This document shows positions 15,372-18,224 of a stretch of 18,224 nucleotides of DNA, one piece after another. Position 1 is the first letter of the stretch. Every line of letters begins with the position of its first letter. Source of the stretch: Nitrospirae bacterium RBG_13_39_12. GTDB taxonomy: Bacteria > Nitrospirota > Thermodesulfovibrionia > Thermodesulfovibrionales > SM23-35. The notes beneath the pieces were generated by a model. It had not been told where the DNA came from. It saw only the letters and a program-made list of their open reading frames with translations, and ran no database searches. The position numbers and the translations under genes were made by a program. Where the stretch lies: assembly GCA_001805125.1 (NCBI GenBank), contig MHEF01000013.1, positions 14,047-32,270 of the forward strand, written 5' to 3'.

Positions 15372-16538
15372 ATGACTTTTGATATCATTGAAATGCCGCC
15401 ATTCAGAGATAAATCAAAAATACTTTTTGTACTGCCTGCCTCTGCAATAGGAGGAGCAGAAACCAAAACCTTCAACCTCCTGCGCTCCCTTAATATCTTT
15501 ACCAAAATTCTTATAACACATTCGTCGATTCTCGATTTCTATTCTGAGCTTGAAGTAAAAAAATATGCCTTTGAAGATTTTGGATGCAAAAATCCCTCTG
15601 TATTTTCTATGAAAAATATTCTCGCTTATTCAAGGGCTATAAAGAAAATCACAGATTATGAAAAGCCTGACATTGTTCTTGGTATCATGCATACCGGTGC
15701 TCTTTTTGTAACTTTTGCAAATGATTTATTTTTCTTAAAAGTACCTTCTGTAGTAACTATTGAGGGTAATATCTCAGCTTACTTTAACAGCATAGGCCGC
15801 GGTCCAACATTAAAAGAACAGCTGCTTTTGAAATACTGCTTCAGCAGGGCAAAAAGCATAATCGTTCCATCTGAAGGAATAAGGAACGACCTCGTAAATA
15901 ACTTCAATGTCAGCGGGAAAAAGATAAAAAAGATATATAACGGTATCGATATCGGTTCCTTATTCAAATATTCAAAAGAGAAAATCTCGCTGACAAAGGA
16001 TTGTCCATGGATAATAACAGCCTGCAGACTGAATAACCAAAAGGATTTCGTCACTCTTCTGAAGGCATTTAAAATAATAAGGGAAAAAACAGAGGCAAAA
16101 TTACTCATAATCGGTGATGGTGAGTTGAAAGAAGAGATTATTAAATTATCGATTGAACTAAGTGTTAACGGGGATGTTATTATGCCCGGCTTTCAGAAAA
16201 ACCCTTTTAAATATATTTCAAAGGGAGATGTATTTGTGCTTTCATCTTTTTACGAAGGATTTGGCAACGTAATTGTAGAGGCGATGGCCTTCGGGATTCC
16301 TGTTGTCTCTACCAATTGCCCTTCCGGCCCGGAAGAAATTATTAATGATGGTGAAAACGGATTCCTTGTATCTGTAAAAGACTATGAAAAAATGGCAGAA
16401 AAGTGCCTATCAATAATTACTGACGACGGTCTGAAAAAAACCCTTTCTAAAAATGCAATGAAAAGGGCTGAAGACTTTTCAATTGATAAAATGGAAAAAG
16501 AATACAAAGATTATTTAATGGAGTTCACTGCGAGATAA
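15372..16538 (+). CDS. Family 4 glycosyltransferase (GT-B)
   Basis: Retaining GT-B enzyme that most likely extends the glycan from a nucleotide-sugar donor. Of 388 residues, the N-terminal acceptor domain opens KILFVLPASAIGGAETKT with the typical GGAE (27-30). The C-terminal donor domain has ITACRLNNQKDF (214-225), LLIIGDGELKEE (244-255), and the catalytic/donor motif E295-x7-E303 in SSFYEGFGNVIVEAMAFGIPVVST. PSGPEEII (317-324) completes the GT4 signature. The donor and acceptor cannot be told from sequence. ATG 15372 and in-frame ATG 15393 are both possible starts; the second begins closer to the conserved region, and neither has a Shine-Dalgarno sequence. It is followed 4 bases later by the GNAT-like gene. 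Confidence 0.9.
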   Translation: MTFDIIEMPPFRDKSKILFVLPASAIGGAETKTFNLLRSLNIFTKILITHSSILDFYSELEVKKYAFEDFGCKNPSVFSMKNILAYSRAIKKITDYEKPDIVLGIMHTGALFVTFANDLFFLKVPSVVTIEGNISAYFNSIGRGPTLKEQLLLKYCFSRAKSIIVPSEGIRNDLVNNFNVSGKKIKKIYNGIDIGSLFKYSKEKISLTKDCPWIITACRLNNQKDFVTLLKAFKIIREKTEAKLLIIGDGELKEEIIKLSIELSVNGDVIMPGFQKNPFKYISKGDVFVLSSFYEGFGNVIVEAMAFGIPVVSTNCPSGPEEIINDGENGFLVSVKDYEKMAEKCLSIITDDGLKKTLSKNAMKRAEDFSIDKMEKEYKDYLMEFTAR

Positions 16539-16542
16539 TAAT

Positions 16543-17496
16543 ATGTCAAGGCAGGATTTGACTATACGCCTGTATAAAAATGGAGATGAGCACGGCATTG
16601 TACGGCTATTTAAAGAGATATTCGGGCGAGAAATGACTCTTGATGAATGGAGATGGAAGTATGTAGAAAGCTATCCCCAAAAAAACTATTCTTCAGTAGC
16701 TGTACATAAAGACATGGGGATAGTTGGCCATTATGGCAGCCTGTGTCTCCATATGATATACAAAGGCAACCCTGCCGGTGGCCTTGTTATTTGCGATGTG
16801 ATGATACATCCAAAATTCAGGGGGCTTAAGACACTTAAAGAGCTATCCTATCTCCCTCCTCCTGAAGGATTAAAGGACGGCCTTATACTGGGCTATGGTT
16901 TTCCGAACAGGGAAACCCTTTTGAAGCCTGCTTTGAGTTTACGGATATATGAAAAGGTTGAAGACGTACTGGAAGCGTATAAAAAAGTTGCATTTCATAA
17001 TGATGTGACACGATACAAATATAAACTTTTTCATCTTGATTATTCAGACATCATGATCGACCATTTATGGGAATCCTGCAAAAATAATTTCACACTCGCT
17101 GTTGTCAGGGACAGGAAGTACCTGACATGGAGATATAAAAATCACCCTGTCTTCAGCTACGAACTGCTGGGGCTCAAAAAACGCATGGGCAACCAACTCG
17201 TTGCCATTGCAGTACTGAAAAGAGAGGAAACCCGGGCATTAATCATGGATTTTGTTTTTTCTAAAGGATCGCTTAAACCACTTGTCAAAAAATTGGAAAA
17301 TTATATCCATTCCATAGGAATAAAAACAATGGTCCTCTGGTCTCCGCCTTTCATGGAAAAAGCCTTTATCGAAAATGGGCTATCTACAAAAACAGCTATA
17401 ACTTCCATCCCGCGCACAACGCATGAGAGAACATTGACAAAAGATGACATGAAAGGACATTTCTTTTACACCATGGGTGACACTGATTTCTTGTAG
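16543..17496 (+). CDS. GNAT-like acyltransferase of the polysaccharide cluster
   Basis: A 317-residue protein resembling the GNAT-fold acyltransferases often found in EPS and O-antigen loci. Visible features are an N-terminal LTIRLYKNGDEHGIVRLF strand-helix, DEWRWKY (34-40), the central SVAVHKDMGIVGHYG beta segment (51-65) and VICDVMIHPKFRGLKTLKEL (82-101), which matches the GNAT motif A region in position. The usual Gly-rich acetyl-CoA loop (RxxGxG/A) is degraded to RGLKTL. A second GNAT-like half follows (DRKYLTWRYKNHP at about 190-202, then LIMDFVF), giving a possible tandem-GNAT or FemAB-like shape. It begins 4 bases after the GT4 stop and is probably cotranscribed, so acylation of a sugar or a lipid-linked intermediate is the likeliest role. 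Substrate unknown, and activity uncertain because of the altered loop. Confidence 0.65.
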   Translation: MSRQDLTIRLYKNGDEHGIVRLFKEIFGREMTLDEWRWKYVESYPQKNYSSVAVHKDMGIVGHYGSLCLHMIYKGNPAGGLVICDVMIHPKFRGLKTLKELSYLPPPEGLKDGLILGYGFPNRETLLKPALSLRIYEKVEDVLEAYKKVAFHNDVTRYKYKLFHLDYSDIMIDHLWESCKNNFTLAVVRDRKYLTWRYKNHPVFSYELLGLKKRMGNQLVAIAVLKREETRALIMDFVFSKGSLKPLVKKLENYIHSIGIKTMVLWSPPFMEKAFIENGLSTKTAITSIPRTTHERTLTKDDMKGHFFYTMGDTDFL

Positions 17497-17539
17497 TATG
17501 ATTATTCAGACGGCAACAGAAACCTTCAAATATTAAGTT

Positions 17540-17570
17540 GTGCAGGGCAGGATATAGTCTTGCCCTGCAC
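17540..17570. terminator. Strong hairpin between convergent genes
   Basis: GTGCAGGGCA (17540-17549) pairs perfectly with TGCCCTGCAC (17561-17570). Three further pairs (one G-T) can extend the stem to 13 around the loop TATAG. It lies between two convergent genes, as expected for a bidirectional terminator, but neither strand has a T-run directly after the stem, so it may act with Rho, as an mRNA 3' stabiliser, or simply be a repeat. Confidence 0.5.
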
Positions 17571-17581
17571 GCTGTAGTCAT

Positions 17582-18016
17582 TTACTCATCTTGGGGGTAT
17601 AAACATTCATCGTCACGAATACCGTTAACCCTATAGATATAAACGTCAGGAATACCGTTAGTCTCCTTGTAGGTATAAAGCCCACCCACGGCTGTCGCTA
17701 TACCTTCGCCAAGAATACGTTTACCGTCTCCTCTGCCGCTAAACATTATGGGATACTCAAGACCCAAAGCCAGCCATTTATTGCCTTCACCGAGATGATT
17801 AAATTCCAGCACCATGCAAACCTGCCCATAAAAGCCACAAAGTATATTCTCTTCTCCAAAACATGCCGACCAGCAATCATACCATGGTTCTTGAGAATAG
17901 TTGTCACTTATTTCAACCAGATATCCATAACAATAGTCAATTCCGTTCGCATCCACATTACTCCCTGCGAGTAAGATGCTCAGGGTAAGCAGTAAAAATA
18001 AACCAGCCTTCTTCAT
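17582..18016 (-). CDS. Small secreted six-cysteine protein, unknown function
   Basis: I do not recognise the family. From ATG 18016 it has 144 residues: a typical Sec signal peptide (MKKAG, then about 14 hydrophobic residues, likely cleaved after VDA at residue 23) and no lipobox Cys. The mature part has exactly six cysteines (29, 48, 52, 60, 67, 138), which could form three disulfides outside the cytoplasm. It is rich in Gly, Tyr and acidic residues, with an acidic end (DDECLYPQDE). The start is firm: GGGG of AAAGGGGTGAT lies nine bases before the ATG, and a sigma-70-type promoter is just upstream. A longer frame reaching 18139 would overlap that promoter and can be dismissed. It converges on the GNAT gene and is not part of the glycan operon. 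Its signal peptide makes it a conceivable T2SS substrate, but nothing in the sequence proves this. Confidence 0.8.
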   Translation of the reverse strand: MKKAGLFLLLTLSILLAGSNVDANGIDYCYGYLVEISDNYSQEPWYDCWSACFGEENILCGFYGQVCMVLEFNHLGEGNKWLALGLEYPIMFSGRGDGKRILGEGIATAVGGLYTYKETNGIPDVYIYRVNGIRDDECLYPQDE

Positions 18017-18041
18017 AATATCACCCCTTTTTGGAAAACAT

Positions 18042-18069
18042 TTTATAAACAATATTAACAAATTGTCAA
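18042..18069 (-). promoter_or_regulatory. Sigma-70-type promoter of the secreted protein gene
   Basis: On the minus strand TTGACA (complement of 18064-18069) is a perfect -35 box, followed after 16 bases by TATAAA (complement of 18042-18047), a five-of-six -10 box. Transcription would begin near 18035 and give a leader of about 20 bases containing the AAGGGG ribosome binding site. This is the best promoter match I found in the window. Confidence 0.75.
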
Positions 18070-18224
18070 GCTTTGTATCACTGGAGTTTCCTTTTTTTCT
18101 GTTGACTTTATTGCTCAGAATGAATATTCTTATACACAATAATAGGTAAAGGTAACGAGCAAAAAATTGACATTTTTTATTTTGCCGGTCTTAGCCCCTG
18201 GCTAAAAATAAATTTAATCGTAGT

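Noticed and set aside
18191..18205. TTAGCC-CCT-GGCTAA hairpin near the right edge as a terminator
   Set aside because: The stem is 6 base pairs with a 3-base loop. On the plus strand it is followed by A-rich and on the minus strand by GC-containing sequence, so no U-tract follows in either direction.
18140..18224. Riboswitch upstream of the secreted protein gene
   Set aside because: The promoter lies downstream of this region, so it is not in the leader, and no conserved riboswitch core was seen.

Overview
The window is an AT-rich chromosomal segment from a diderm (Gram-negative-type) bacterium. The evidence is an inner-membrane type II secretion (T2SS) operon interleaved with surface-polysaccharide genes, including a Wzm/Wzt-type ABC exporter. 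The REP-like palindromes (one of GTCATTCC...GGAATGAC type, one whose translation reads like 'SSEARN...RND') resemble dispersed repeats I associate with Nitrospirota and Desulfobacterota genomes. The lineage is inference only: there is no rRNA or other phylogenetic marker here.

Layout. (1) 1-633, minus strand: ribonuclease HI, cut by the left edge, divergent from what follows. (2) 711-3004, plus: a GT2 glycosyltransferase (rhamnosyltransferase-like) overlapping a WbaP-type polyprenyl-phosphate glycosyl-1-phosphate transferase, which starts glycan synthesis on the lipid carrier. (3) 3060-10641, plus: a tightly packed T2SS operon in the order gspE-F-H-I-J-K-L-M, with most genes overlapping by 1-17 bases. 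gspC follows after a 213-base AT-rich gap (10855-11487). The major pseudopilin gene gspG is missing from its usual slot between gspF and gspH, where a REP-like palindrome sits instead. The secretin gene gspD and peptidase gene gspO are not in the window. (4) 11709-17496, plus: a second glycan block with the ABC-2 permease (wzm-like), a radical SAM/SPASM protein inserted between permease and ATPase, the ATPase with a C-terminal carbohydrate-binding domain (wzt-like), a 301-base repeat-rich gap, a GT4 glycosyltransferase and a GNAT-like acyltransferase. (5) 17582-18016, minus, convergent: a small secreted six-cysteine protein with its own clear sigma-70-type promoter.

How the genes may work together. 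WbaP would load the first sugar phosphate on undecaprenyl phosphate, the GT2 and GT4 enzymes would extend the chain, the GNAT-like and radical SAM proteins could modify sugars or a linked precursor, and Wzm/Wzt would export the finished glycan, with the Wzt C-domain recognising it. The gsp genes encode the ATPase, platform, minor pseudopilins and inner-membrane assembly proteins of a T2SS. Whether the T2SS exports proteins tied to that surface glycan is suggested only by adjacency.

No CRISPR array, transposase, phage gene, tRNA or rRNA was seen. The most unusual points are the repeat in the missing gspG slot, the radical SAM gene splitting the ABC exporter, the roughly 59-residue prepilin leader of GspJ, the paired palindromes at 15133-15280, and the unrecognised secreted six-cysteine protein.
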